A model generated the notes under the pieces. It saw only the letters and a program-made list of their open reading frames with translations. It searched no databases and was not told where the DNA came from. The position numbers and the translations under genes were made by a program. Positions 1 to 5,539 of a stretch of DNA of 10,204 nt are shown here, piece by piece (position 1 is the first letter of the stretch; each line of letters begins with the position of its first letter). The DNA is from an uncultured Bifidobacterium sp. Its GTDB lineage: Bacteria; Actinomycetota; Actinomycetes; Actinomycetales; Bifidobacteriaceae. The stretch lies in the NCBI RefSeq assembly GCF_959020145.1, contig NZ_CAUEQY010000037.1:1-10204 (forward strand), in the 5' to 3' direction.

Positions 1-38
1 TTGAAAGTCTGGTGTCCTAACCGTTAGACGAAGGGGGC
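1..38 (-). tRNA. tRNA-Glu (anticodon UUC), 5' part, cut by window edge
   Basis: Read on the minus strand from 38 to 1, this gives the acceptor 5' strand GCCCCCT, then TC, the D-arm GTCTAACGGTTAGGAC, and an anticodon stem CCAGA followed by loop CTTTCAA. The anticodon is TTC (UUC), so the tRNA reads Glu. D arm and loop closely match the known bacterial tRNA-Glu pattern (compare the E. coli start GUCCCCUUCGUCUAG). The 3' half lies outside the window, so acceptor and T-arm pairing cannot be checked. It sits downstream of trmB on the same strand but has its own promoter-like sequence. Confidence 0.92.
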
Positions 39-70
39 GCTTTCAGCGTTTCCGCTTGACAACTCGCTTA

Positions 71-99
71 ACTATACGCGAATCCTCAGAACATGCAAA
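71..99 (-). promoter_or_regulatory. Promoter of tRNA-Glu
   Basis: On the minus strand TTTGCA (99-94), a 17-nt spacer and TATAGT (76-71) form a good sigma-70/HrdB-type promoter. The -10 ends 32 nt before the first tRNA base, implying a leader of about 25 nt. The same TTTGCA-N17 layout is found before tRNA-Asp in this window, which supports the call. It is inferred from consensus only. Confidence 0.6.
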
Positions 100-145
100 T
101 CTCGGCGTGTCGCAGCGTCGCAAAATCGCCATCAACCCGTTGCCA

Positions 146-185
146 AAGTGCTGAAAATCGTTGAAATCAAGCCATTTCAGCACTT
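146..185 (-). terminator. Inverted repeat after trmB, possible terminator
   Basis: AAGTGCTGAAA (146-156) and TTTCAGCACTT (175-185) form a perfect 11-bp stem with an 18-nt loop. It lies 20 nt past the trmB stop codon and before the tRNA-Glu promoter. On the minus strand the stem is followed by only three T and then GGC, so a classic U-tract is missing. It could be a weak terminator, a 3'-end stabiliser or a processing site. Confidence 0.45.
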
Positions 186-205
186 CAACAACAGACCAAC
201 CGGCA

Positions 206-1099
206 CTATACGCAGCGATAGGTGAAGTCATGAATCACACGACCGGCAGCAAGTCCTTTTTTCTCAAAATTCGTGAGAATTCGTCCGGAAAAACGCTCGG
301 ATTCGGTGAAATCGGCGTGTCGCAGACCGGCCGCTTCGTCGGCATTTCCCTTGCCAACATGCTCGACCGGCAAACTCACCGTAAGCATGCCGTCATTATG
401 GAATCCTTCAAGACCATCCATCACCTCATGCACATGCAATGCATAGTCTTCGATGTCGGTGGCGATACGCCACACTCCCCCATCCCGCAACGTGCGATGA
501 ATCTCACCGGCAAGCTCCGGCTGCACGATACGACGCTTGTGGTGGCGCATCTTGGGCCACGGATCAGGGAAGAAGGTCCATACTTCAGCGATCGATCCAT
601 CCGCCGCGGCTTTGAAGAGCTCAGGAGCGTTGACCTGCGCGATGCGCAGATTGGTCAGGCCTTGCTTGCCTGCGAGCAGCATGGTATGCGCCACGCCCGG
701 ATCATAGACCTCAAGCGCCAGGAAGTTCATATCGGGGTGTTCAGCAGCGGCCGCAACAACGTTTTCCCCCTGGCCGGTACCGATTTCCACAATCAGAGGA
801 TTGACATTGCCCCACACATCCGCGATATACGCCCGATCGAACACCAGATCGCCTCGCACATCAAGCGACCCCTCGCCCGCGTTGATTTTCAGCAGATACG
901 TATCTGCATAGGCATCCCATGCACGCTGCAAGCGTGCGTCGAGCCTGGCGGAACGACGCACGAAGGACAACACCTTGCGCCCATACAAGGCAGGACGCTG
1001 GCCAGCATCAGCCCGTTGTTCATCTTGCGTTTTTGACATGTTTTGTTCGTTTTCGCCGTTAACTTGATTTTCAGTCGGCGTGTTCACATCTTCTTGCAT
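206..1099 (-). CDS. trmB: tRNA (guanine-N7-)-methyltransferase TrmB
   Basis: Uses S-adenosylmethionine to methylate N7 of G46 in the variable loop of tRNAs; cytoplasmic. The 297-residue product shows the full set of family motifs: a SAM-binding loop EIGTGQG (about 105-111), the acidic LEVYDPGV strand (129-136), the hallmark FFPDPWPKMRHHKRR (177-191), TDIEDYA (214-220) and the C-terminal TNFEKKG tRNA-binding motif (276-282). The first 60 or so residues are a polar, poorly conserved extension, which is common in actinobacterial members. Start: there is no Shine-Dalgarno before the ATG at 1099 or before Met21 at 1039. However, TATAAA lies 7 nt before the 1099 ATG, so a leaderless transcript starting at this ATG is the best explanation. 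The gene is divergent from galE across 175 nt and ends in TAG. Function is near certain; the start is moderately certain. Confidence 0.96.
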   Translation of the reverse strand: MQEDVNTPTENQVNGENEQNMSKTQDEQRADAGQRPALYGRKVLSFVRRSARLDARLQRAWDAYADTYLLKINAGEGSLDVRGDLVFDRAYIADVWGNVNPLIVEIGTGQGENVVAAAAEHPDMNFLALEVYDPGVAHTMLLAGKQGLTNLRIAQVNAPELFKAAADGSIAEVWTFFPDPWPKMRHHKRRIVQPELAGEIHRTLRDGGVWRIATDIEDYALHVHEVMDGLEGFHNDGMLTVSLPVEHVGKGNADEAAGLRHADFTESERFSGRILTNFEKKGLAAGRVIHDFTYRCV

Positions 1100-1106
1100 A
1101 CCCTAA

Positions 1107-1135
1107 TTTATAGAGGAAACGCAGGAAAGGGTCGA
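1107..1135 (-). promoter_or_regulatory. Candidate leaderless promoter of trmB
   Basis: On the minus strand TCGACC (1135-1130, 4 of 6 to TTGACA), a 17-nt spacer and TATAAA (1112-1107) stand 7 nt before the ATG at 1099. Normal -10 to start-site distance would place transcription initiation at the A of the ATG. No Shine-Dalgarno is present, in keeping with leaderless initiation. Inferred from sequence only. Confidence 0.5.
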
Positions 1136-1156
1136 TTATGTGCGTTCCTGTTCATG

Positions 1157-1165
1157 TGTTATACT
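1157..1165 (+). promoter_or_regulatory. Extended -10 promoter of galE
   Basis: TGTTATACT (TG, one base, then TATACT at 1160-1165) is a good extended -10 element. No clear -35 is found at 16-18 nt. Initiation near 1172 would give galE a leader of about 100 nt that includes the palindrome at 1236-1245. Confidence 0.45.
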
Positions 1166-1235
1166 CAAATTGTTCAAAAGGTAACAAACTAGAGCAAAAG
1201 TGAACAACGTTCGTTGGACGTTTGTTTTTCGAACC

Positions 1236-1245
1236 AAAGCGCTTT
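1236..1245 (+). promoter_or_regulatory. Palindrome resembling a LacI/GalR-family operator
   Basis: AAAGCGCTTT is a perfect 10-bp palindrome centred on CG. Its inner 8 bases fit the AANCGNTT core typical of GalR/LacI-family operators. It lies 30 nt before the galE ATG and downstream of the likely promoter, where bound repressor would block elongation. The flanks (ACC / AAC) are not symmetric, so the full 14-16 bp operator is imperfect. No regulator gene is in the window. Confidence 0.35.
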
Positions 1246-1274
1246 AACGCTCATTTTGGAGGAAAGGACAGAAC

Positions 1275-2285
1275 ATGACAGTTCTCGTCACTGGTGGGTG
1301 CGGCTACATCGGCGCTCACGTCGTCCACGCTCTTCACCAGGCCGGCGAACAGGTCGTCGTCGTTGACGATCTGAGCTACGGCAAGCCAACCCGCATCGAA
1401 GGCTCCCGCCTGTACGGCATGGATATCGCCGCACCGGGTGCCGGCGAACGCCTCGCCGAAATCATGAAGGCCGAAGGCGTCGATTCCGTCATCCACTTCG
1501 CAGCCCGCAAGCAGGTCGGCGAATCCGTTGAAAAGCCGCTGTGGTACTACCAGCAGAACATCAACGGCATGCTCAACGTGCTCATCGGCATGCGCGACTC
1601 CGGCGCCAAGAAGCTCGTCTTCTCCTCTTCCGCAGCCACTTACGGCGTTCCGCCGGTCGACGTGGTTCCGGAAGACGTCGTTCCGATGCTGCCGATCAAC
1701 CCGTACGGCCAGACCAAGCTGTTCGGCGAGTGGATGGCCCGCGCCTGCGAGGAGCCGTACGGCATTCGCTTCTGCGGCCTGCGCTACTTCAACGTGGCCG
1801 GTTGCGGCCCGGTCGAGCTTGAGGATCCGGCAATCCTGAACCTCATCCCGATGCTGTTCGACCGTCTGAAGAAGGGCAAGGCCCCTGCGATCTTCGGCGA
1901 CGACTACCCGACTCCGGATGGCACCTGCGTGCGCGACTACATCCACGTCTCCGATCTGGCCGACGCCCACATCGCCGCCCTGAAGTATCTGGACCGCGAT
2001 GAACGCAAGTACGACGCCTTCAACGTCGGCACCGGCGAAGGCACCTCCGTGCGTCAGATCGTCGATGAGGTCAAGAAGGTCACCGGCCTGCCGTTCGAAG
2101 AGACCGTCATGGCCCGTCGCGCAGGCGATCCGCCGCACCTGATCGGCTCCCCGAAGCGCATCAACGAAGAGATGGGCTGGCACGCACAGTACAACGTCGA
2201 AGACATCGTGAAGTCCGCTTGGGATGCATGGCAGGCCAATCCGGAACACCACATCGACGTCGAGACCTGGAAACAGACCGACTGA
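1275..2285 (+). CDS. galE: UDP-glucose 4-epimerase
   Basis: Interconverts UDP-galactose and UDP-glucose with tightly bound NAD; cytoplasmic. It belongs to the Leloir pathway and, in bifidobacteria, serves galactose and milk-oligosaccharide use as well as envelope sugar supply. The 336-residue length is normal for GalE (E. coli about 338). Visible motifs are the Rossmann TGGCGYIG (6-13), the HFAA strand (74-77), FSSSAATYG with the catalytic Ser at about 119, and the catalytic YxxxK as YGQTK (Tyr144, Lys148). LRYFNVAG follows and a conserved GTCVRDYIHVSDLA stretch marks the C-terminal substrate domain. Start: ATG at 1275 after GGAGGAAAGGA (1258-1268), a strong Shine-Dalgarno with AAAGGA 6 nt before the ATG. 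It is monocistronic, with its own upstream promoter and a strong terminator. Substrate breadth (for example UDP-GlcNAc/GalNAc) cannot be read from sequence. Confidence 0.96.
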   Translation: MTVLVTGGCGYIGAHVVHALHQAGEQVVVVDDLSYGKPTRIEGSRLYGMDIAAPGAGERLAEIMKAEGVDSVIHFAARKQVGESVEKPLWYYQQNINGMLNVLIGMRDSGAKKLVFSSSAATYGVPPVDVVPEDVVPMLPINPYGQTKLFGEWMARACEEPYGIRFCGLRYFNVAGCGPVELEDPAILNLIPMLFDRLKKGKAPAIFGDDYPTPDGTCVRDYIHVSDLADAHIAALKYLDRDERKYDAFNVGTGEGTSVRQIVDEVKKVTGLPFEETVMARRAGDPPHLIGSPKRINEEMGWHAQYNVEDIVKSAWDAWQANPEHHIDVETWKQTD

Positions 2286-2336
2286 TTCCACCAGCAATTC
2301 GTAGTGTCGTGAGCGACAACACGGCACCGCAACGGT

Positions 2337-2395
2337 AACGGCCGGTCGCATATGAGAAGTTTTCCCCTCATATGCGACCGGCCGTTGCTTTTCTT
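2337..2395 (+). terminator. Strong rho-independent terminator of galE
   Basis: A perfect 20-bp stem (arms 2337-2356 and 2367-2386, left arm AACGGCCGGTCGCATATGAG) has a 10-nt loop and is followed by GCTTTTCTT. The stem is unusually long. The T-rich tail on the plus strand matches galE orientation. Confidence 0.88.
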
Positions 2396-2471
2396 CCCTA
2401 CTACTGCCGCAGTTTAAGCAAATACTTTCTTTCAGCAATTCATACGAATATTCATCGATGACACGCCGAAA

Positions 2472-2500
2472 TTTGCACGATAGCGACTTTGCCGTAATAT
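2472..2500 (+). promoter_or_regulatory. Promoter of tRNA-Asp
   Basis: TTTGCA (2472-2477), a 17-nt spacer and TAATAT (2495-2500) lie 34 nt before the tRNA 5' end. The arrangement copies that of the tRNA-Glu promoter in this window (same -35, same spacer, 32-nt distance). Confidence 0.6.
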
Positions 2501-2534
2501 ATCTATCTGTTGCCAGTCGCAAGGCTGAAACAAC

Positions 2535-2608
2535 GGCCCCGTAGCTCAGTTGGTTAGAGCGCCGCCCTGTCACGGCGGAGGTCACCGGTTCAAGTCCGGC
2601 CGGGGTCG
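2535..2608 (+). tRNA. tRNA-Asp (anticodon GUC)
   Basis: A complete 74-nt tRNA. Acceptor GGCCCCG pairs with CGGGGTC (2601-2607, one G-U), discriminator G2608. The D arm is GCTC-loop-GAGC, the anticodon stem CCGCC/GGCGG encloses CTGTCAC (anticodon GTC, Asp), and the T loop is TTCAAGT. The CCA end is not encoded. The T stem ACCGG/CCGGC carries an A-C mismatch at its outer pair (49-65). A run of T follows directly (2610 onward) and may end transcription. Confidence 0.97.
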
Positions 2609-2727
2609 CTTTTTTTATTTTTCATTTCTATTTTTCTCTGATTTACATCAATTGCGCAATATTACTTTTGCAATCTCTTGCGATTTCTTAAGATCTTTCG
2701 AAATCATTGAAATCATACGGATACAAG
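2609..2727. other. AT-rich gap after tRNA-Asp
   Basis: The first 30 or so bases are nearly all T (CT, T7, A, T5, later T5), a likely U-rich trailer/terminator for tRNA-Asp. The rest is AT-rich DNA without a supported gene. Confidence 0.55.
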
Positions 2728-2756
2728 AAAGCCCGGCTCTTGCGAACCGGGCTTTT
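2728..2756 (-). terminator. Terminator of the thyA-folA-PTP operon
   Basis: AAAGCCCGG (2728-2736) pairs with CCGGGCTTT (2747-2755) around a 10-nt loop, 25 nt after the phosphatase stop codon. On the minus strand the tail is TTTCTTGTAT, a modest U-tract. On the plus strand GCTTTTCG follows, so it may also work in the tRNA-Asp direction. Confidence 0.7.
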
Positions 2757-2780
2757 CGACGGAAAAATCGTATGCAATCG

Positions 2781-3278
2781 TCAGAGCTGCCGCTCAACCC
2801 AATCAACGATGAACGGGGCCACTTCCTCAATCTGGTCAATCGCCACTTCGAATTCGCGGGCGCCGCCATACCAAGGATCGACCAAATCAATCTCACTTTC
2901 GTAGCCTGCGACAGGCTTGGCAAGATTCGGATCGAAACTACGGTACATATGCACGTTCTCACGCTTGGCCTGCGGCAGCTGACGCAGTAGCGCACGCATA
3001 TGCGAAGCGGTCATCGGCAGAAACAGGTCGGTACGCTCGATCTCATCGCGGGTGATGCGATGGGCGAAATGATGTGCCGGCAGCTCATATCCACGCTCAC
3101 GGAGCACCTTGACGGCACGACGATCGATCGGATTGCCATACTCTTCGTCGCTCACGCCACTGGACTCGACGTTGACCTTGTCGGCAAGGCCACGACGCTC
3201 GAATTCAGTGCGCAGAATGATTTCGGCCATGGGAGAACGGCAGATATTGCCGGTACACACGGTCATCACGGTATACAT
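2781..3278 (-). CDS. Low-molecular-weight protein-tyrosine phosphatase
   Basis: Hydrolyses phosphotyrosine through a cysteinyl-phosphate intermediate; cytoplasmic. The 165-residue product begins MYTVMTVCTGNICRSP, which holds the LMW-PTP P-loop C(X)5R: nucleophile Cys8, Arg14 and the following Ser. The general acid is in DPWYGG (Asp134), equivalent to the DPYYG loop of the family. Start: an in-frame ATG exists at 3305, but the ATG at 3278 has AGGAG at 3290-3286 with 7 nt spacing and places the P-loop at the expected position, so it is preferred. The gene begins 4 nt after the folA stop, and its Shine-Dalgarno lies inside the last folA codons, so translation is likely coupled. In many bacteria such enzymes oppose a BY-kinase in capsule export; no kinase or polysaccharide gene is near. 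The physiological substrate is unknown. Confidence 0.93.
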   Translation of the reverse strand: MYTVMTVCTGNICRSPMAEIILRTEFERRGLADKVNVESSGVSDEEYGNPIDRRAVKVLRERGYELPAHHFAHRITRDEIERTDLFLPMTASHMRALLRQLPQAKRENVHMYRSFDPNLAKPVAGYESEIDLVDPWYGGAREFEVAIDQIEEVAPFIVDWVERQL

Positions 3279-3282
3279 ACGG

Positions 3283-3948
3283 TTACTCCTCGCGATTCTT
3301 CGCATACGTCATGAAACGGAATCCGGCGATATCTCCGGAACCCTTCCGCGTGTTCTGCCACACGCCCTCTTCAAGCACCTTCCAAGCGCCGGATTCCACC
3401 AGCGACTTCACGTCGGGCGCGTAGGTATCGGCATCGGCATGCATGCTGATCTGCGTCACATACGCCTTGTCCGCAAATGGCATGGCCTCACGGAACAGCT
3501 GGCCGCCACCGATAATCCAGATTTCGCTGCGGTCAAGACCGTCATCCGGAATGGCTTCCTGTCGTGCCAGATCAAGCGCATCATCCAGACTGTCGACCAC
3601 GGTCGCTCCCGGCGCAGTGTAAGCCGGATCACGCGAAACCACGATATTGTCGCGATTCGGCAGCGGACGATACTTCGGGCTCAGGGACTCCCACGTCTTA
3701 CGCCCCATAATGACCGGATGCGAGACGGTAAGCTCCTTGAAACGCCTCATATCCTCGGGCAGATGCCATGGCATGCCACCCTCGAATCCGATGGCGCCGT
3801 CATGACCTTCCTTGTCACAGGCCTGCGCCCAAATCAGATTCACCGAGAACGTCTTGGGGAAATCATCGCCCCAATCCTCCTCGTCCTCAAGCCCGGCAAG
3901 TCCGGGCTCGGGTTCGTGATAGCCACTGCGGCTACTGTCATGCTCCAT
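3283..3948 (-). CDS. folA: Dihydrofolate reductase
   Basis: NADPH-dependent reduction of dihydrofolate to tetrahydrofolate; the target of trimethoprim-type inhibitors; cytoplasmic. From the chosen start the product has 221 residues. The DHFR core starts near residue 35 (VNLIWAQA) and shows GGMPWHLPEDMRRFK with the substrate-binding acid Asp66, VIMGRKTWESL (79-89) and the NADPH loop IIGGGQLF (145-152). The family is usually about 160 residues. The excess is an acidic N-terminal extension of about 33 residues plus insertions. Start: a GTG at 3957 is possible, but it overlaps AAGGAG (3962-3957), which sits 8 nt before the ATG at 3948, so the latter is chosen. It is second in the thyA-folA-phosphatase operon, 57 nt after thyA. 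The pairing is logical because ThyA is the main producer of dihydrofolate. Confidence 0.95.
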   Translation of the reverse strand: MEHDSSRSGYHEPEPGLAGLEDEEDWGDDFPKTFSVNLIWAQACDKEGHDGAIGFEGGMPWHLPEDMRRFKELTVSHPVIMGRKTWESLSPKYRPLPNRDNIVVSRDPAYTAPGATVVDSLDDALDLARQEAIPDDGLDRSEIWIIGGGQLFREAMPFADKAYVTQISMHADADTYAPDVKSLVESGAWKVLEEGVWQNTRKGSGDIAGFRFMTYAKNREE

Positions 3949-4005
3949 TTCACTCACTCCTTGCAGTCGAACTAGGGTCAGTAGTCTAACGTCTGGCGAC
4001 GACTC

Positions 4006-4878
4006 TCAGACCGCCACCGGCGCCTTGATGGTTGGATGGTGCTGGTAGCCGACGATTTCAAAATCACTGTAATCGTAATCGAACAGCGAATCGGCTTTGT
4101 TAATACGGATCTGCGGATACGGGTATGGATCGCGGCTCAACTGCTCCAACACCTGGTCGATGTGATTGTCGTACACGTGGCAGTCGCCACCCGTCCACAC
4201 GAACTCCCCCGGCTGCAGTCCCGCCTGCTGAGCGATCATCAACGTCAACAGCGAATAGGATGCGATATTGAACGGTACGCCGAGGAACATGTCGCAGGAA
4301 CGCTGATATAGCTGGCACGAAAGTTTGCCATCCGCCACGTAGAACTGGAAGAGCGCGTGGCATGGCGGCAACGCCATATTCTCCACTTCGGCAGGATTCC
4401 AAGCGGACACGACCATACGACGAGAATCCGGGTGATTCTCGACAAGATCAAGCACATTGCTGATCTGATCGATGGTACGGTTCGGATCATCGGGCGTGGG
4501 CGCCGGCCAGCTACGCCACTGCGCGCCATATACGGGACCCAAATCGCCGTTCTCATCGGCCCATTCGTCCCAAATATGCACATTGCGCTCCTGCAGCCAA
4601 CGCACGTTCGTGGAACCTTTCAGGAACCACAGCAACTCATAGGCAAGTCCCTTGAAAAACACCGTCTTCGTCGTGAGCAGCGGAAAATACTCGCTCAGGT
4701 CGAATCGCATCTGCTGGCCGAACAGACTGACGGTACCAGTGCCCGTACGATCGGACTTCAACGTGCCTTCCGTCAGGATCTTGCGCACAAGGTCTTCATA
4801 TGGCATGGGAATGTCGGTTTCCGGGCGTGCCGGAATACGGGTACGGATATCTGCAAGTTGTTCAGGTGTCAAAGCCAT
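4006..4878 (-). CDS. thyA: Thymidylate synthase
   Basis: Converts dUMP and 5,10-methylene-THF to dTMP and DHF; cytoplasmic. From Met at 4878 the product has 290 residues, somewhat longer than E. coli ThyA (264). Conserved elements: SDRTGTGT with phosphate-binding Arg44, PLLTTKTVFFKG (66-77), WDEWAD, GPVYGAQWR (114-122), DSRRMVVSAWNP (151-162), the nucleophile Cys173 in LPPCHALFQF, QRSCDMFLGVPFNIASY with Asn204, and DCHVYDNH. The C-terminus KAPVAV is the usual closing segment. Start: an upstream ATG at 4917 would add 13 untypical residues and has poor spacing to GGGTGG. The 4878 ATG has no Shine-Dalgarno but has a TANNNT hexamer 7 nt before it and matches the family N-terminus as I recall it. 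First gene of the operon with folA. Confidence 0.96.
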   Translation of the reverse strand: MALTPEQLADIRTRIPARPETDIPMPYEDLVRKILTEGTLKSDRTGTGTVSLFGQQMRFDLSEYFPLLTTKTVFFKGLAYELLWFLKGSTNVRWLQERNVHIWDEWADENGDLGPVYGAQWRSWPAPTPDDPNRTIDQISNVLDLVENHPDSRRMVVSAWNPAEVENMALPPCHALFQFYVADGKLSCQLYQRSCDMFLGVPFNIASYSLLTLMIAQQAGLQPGEFVWTGGDCHVYDNHIDQVLEQLSRDPYPYPQIRINKADSLFDYDYSDFEIVGYQHHPTIKAPVAV

Positions 4879-4885
4879 GGTTGCA

Positions 4886-4913
4886 AGCTTAACAGTACAG
4901 AACGGCAGGTCAA
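4886..4913 (-). promoter_or_regulatory. Candidate leaderless promoter of thyA
   Basis: On the minus strand TTGACC (4913-4908, 5 of 6 to consensus), a 16-nt spacer and TAAGCT (4891-4886, a TANNNT form) stand 7 nt before the ATG at 4878. Initiation would then fall on the start codon. No Shine-Dalgarno is present. Confidence 0.45.
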
Positions 4914-4953
4914 GCATATGCCACCCGCGCGTTGATTGTTTACGCTTTTCGGA

Positions 4954-5020
4954 ATGCCTCCTAGCGAACAGGCATCAATGGATTACATTAGGTATGTAGG
5001 CGAGGAGCGAACGGCGCTCC
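4954..5020 (+). promoter_or_regulatory. Two small inverted repeats before the OsmC-family gene
   Basis: ATGCCT (4954-4959) and AGGCAT (4970-4975) form a 6-bp inverted repeat with 10-nt spacing. GGAGCG (5004-5009) and CGCTCC (5015-5020) form a 6-bp stem with 5-nt loop. The first could be an operator and the second a leader hairpin just before the ribosome binding site. No promoter with both hexamers was convincing. Role inferred only. Confidence 0.25.
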
Positions 5021-5044
5021 CGGCAAGACGATGAGGAGTTCACC

Positions 5045-5458
5045 ATGGGCAAAAGACTGTGGGTCGAGCGTAACAAAGACGGTTCTTGGGATGCTTTCGG
5101 CGAGGATGGCGCGCATATCAAGTTCGGCAAGGGTCGTGGACAGTTCACGCCGGGCGACCTGATGAAGATCGCGCTGGCCGGTTGCGCCGCACTGTCAAGC
5201 CAGTTCGCCGTCGAGCATACGCTGGGCGAGGGCAAGGGCGCGAAAATCGTTGTGGACGGCACCTATGACGCCGACAATGACGCATACATCGGTTTCGACG
5301 AACAGGTGGTCATCGACGCCACCGACGCCGGTCTGAGCGATGAGGATGCGGCAAAGCTTAAGGAACGCGTCACTCGTCATATCGACAAGGGCTGCACGGT
5401 GAAGCATACGTACGTGGAGAAGACTCCGGTCCGCATGGACGTCACCATCAAGCACTGA
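5045..5458 (+). CDS. OsmC/Ohr-family protein, probable thiol peroxidase
   Basis: Members of this family reduce organic hydroperoxides with two redox cysteines, dithiols (often lipoyl proteins) serving as reductant. The 137-residue product has both: Cys47 in FTPGDLMKIALAGCAAL, at the start of the central helix, and Cys117 in DKGCTVKH. Length and the cysteine spacing of 70 residues fit OsmC/Ohr (about 140). The N-terminal strands (LWVERNKDGSWDAF) are as expected. Start: ATG at 5045 after GAGGAG (5033-5038), 6 nt spacing. The gene is divergent from thyA and convergent with the Usp gene, sharing its terminator. Whether it belongs to the OsmC, Ohr or YhfA-like branch cannot be settled by eye, so no gene symbol is given. 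Relevant to an anaerobe that meets oxygen stress. Confidence 0.88.
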   Translation: MGKRLWVERNKDGSWDAFGEDGAHIKFGKGRGQFTPGDLMKIALAGCAALSSQFAVEHTLGEGKGAKIVVDGTYDADNDAYIGFDEQVVIDATDAGLSDEDAAKLKERVTRHIDKGCTVKHTYVEKTPVRMDVTIKH

Positions 5459-5476
5459 CGTTTTCTTTTTTTAAAA

Positions 5477-5522
5477 AAAAAGGCGATTGCAACGCTTTTC
5501 GCAGTGTTGCAATCGCCTTTTT
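5477..5522. terminator. Bidirectional terminator between OsmC and Usp genes
   Basis: AGGCGATTGCAAC (5481-5493) pairs with GTTGCAATCGCCT (5506-5518), extended by A/T pairs to a 17-bp stem with 12-nt loop. Both sides have tails: T on the plus strand (5518-5523) and, on the minus strand, a run of nine T (complement of 5473-5481). It serves the OsmC gene (stop 5458) and the Usp gene (stop 5540). Confidence 0.9.
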
Positions 5523-5539
5523 ATATGTACCTGTTGAAT

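Larger units (their letters stand above)
2286..2534. other. Intergenic region galE to tRNA-Asp
   Basis: No gene is seen in these 249 nt. A small hairpin (TGTCG, loop TGAG, CGACA) lies near 2305-2318, followed by the long galE terminator (2337-2395), then about 75 nt of AT-richer DNA holding no clear element before the tRNA-Asp promoter. Confidence 0.7.

Noticed and set aside
43..231. Small minus-strand frame between trmB and tRNA-Glu
   Set aside because: Overlaps the trmB end, the hairpin and the tRNA promoter; no Shine-Dalgarno and no recognisable sequence.
161..1036. 291-codon plus-strand frame over trmB
   Set aside because: Antisense shadow of a gene with all TrmB motifs; the composition is rich in His/Arg/Ile, as expected for a complement frame.
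1100..1274. Riboswitch in the galE leader
   Set aside because: Only the short palindrome and loosely repeated GAAC/GTTC bits are visible; no conserved aptamer or terminator/antiterminator pair was recognised.
1251..2585. Long antisense open frame (444 codons) over galE on the minus strand
   Set aside because: It is a codon-phase shadow of galE, runs into the tRNA-Asp gene, has no family-like motifs and no start signals.
2550..2990. Plus-strand frame starting MVRAPPCHGGGHRFKSGRG
   Set aside because: Its first residues are the translated tRNA-Asp gene, a common false call; the rest covers the terminator and the phosphatase on the other strand.
3109..3975. 288-codon plus-strand frame over folA and the phosphatase
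   Set aside because: Shadow of two well-supported genes on the minus strand.
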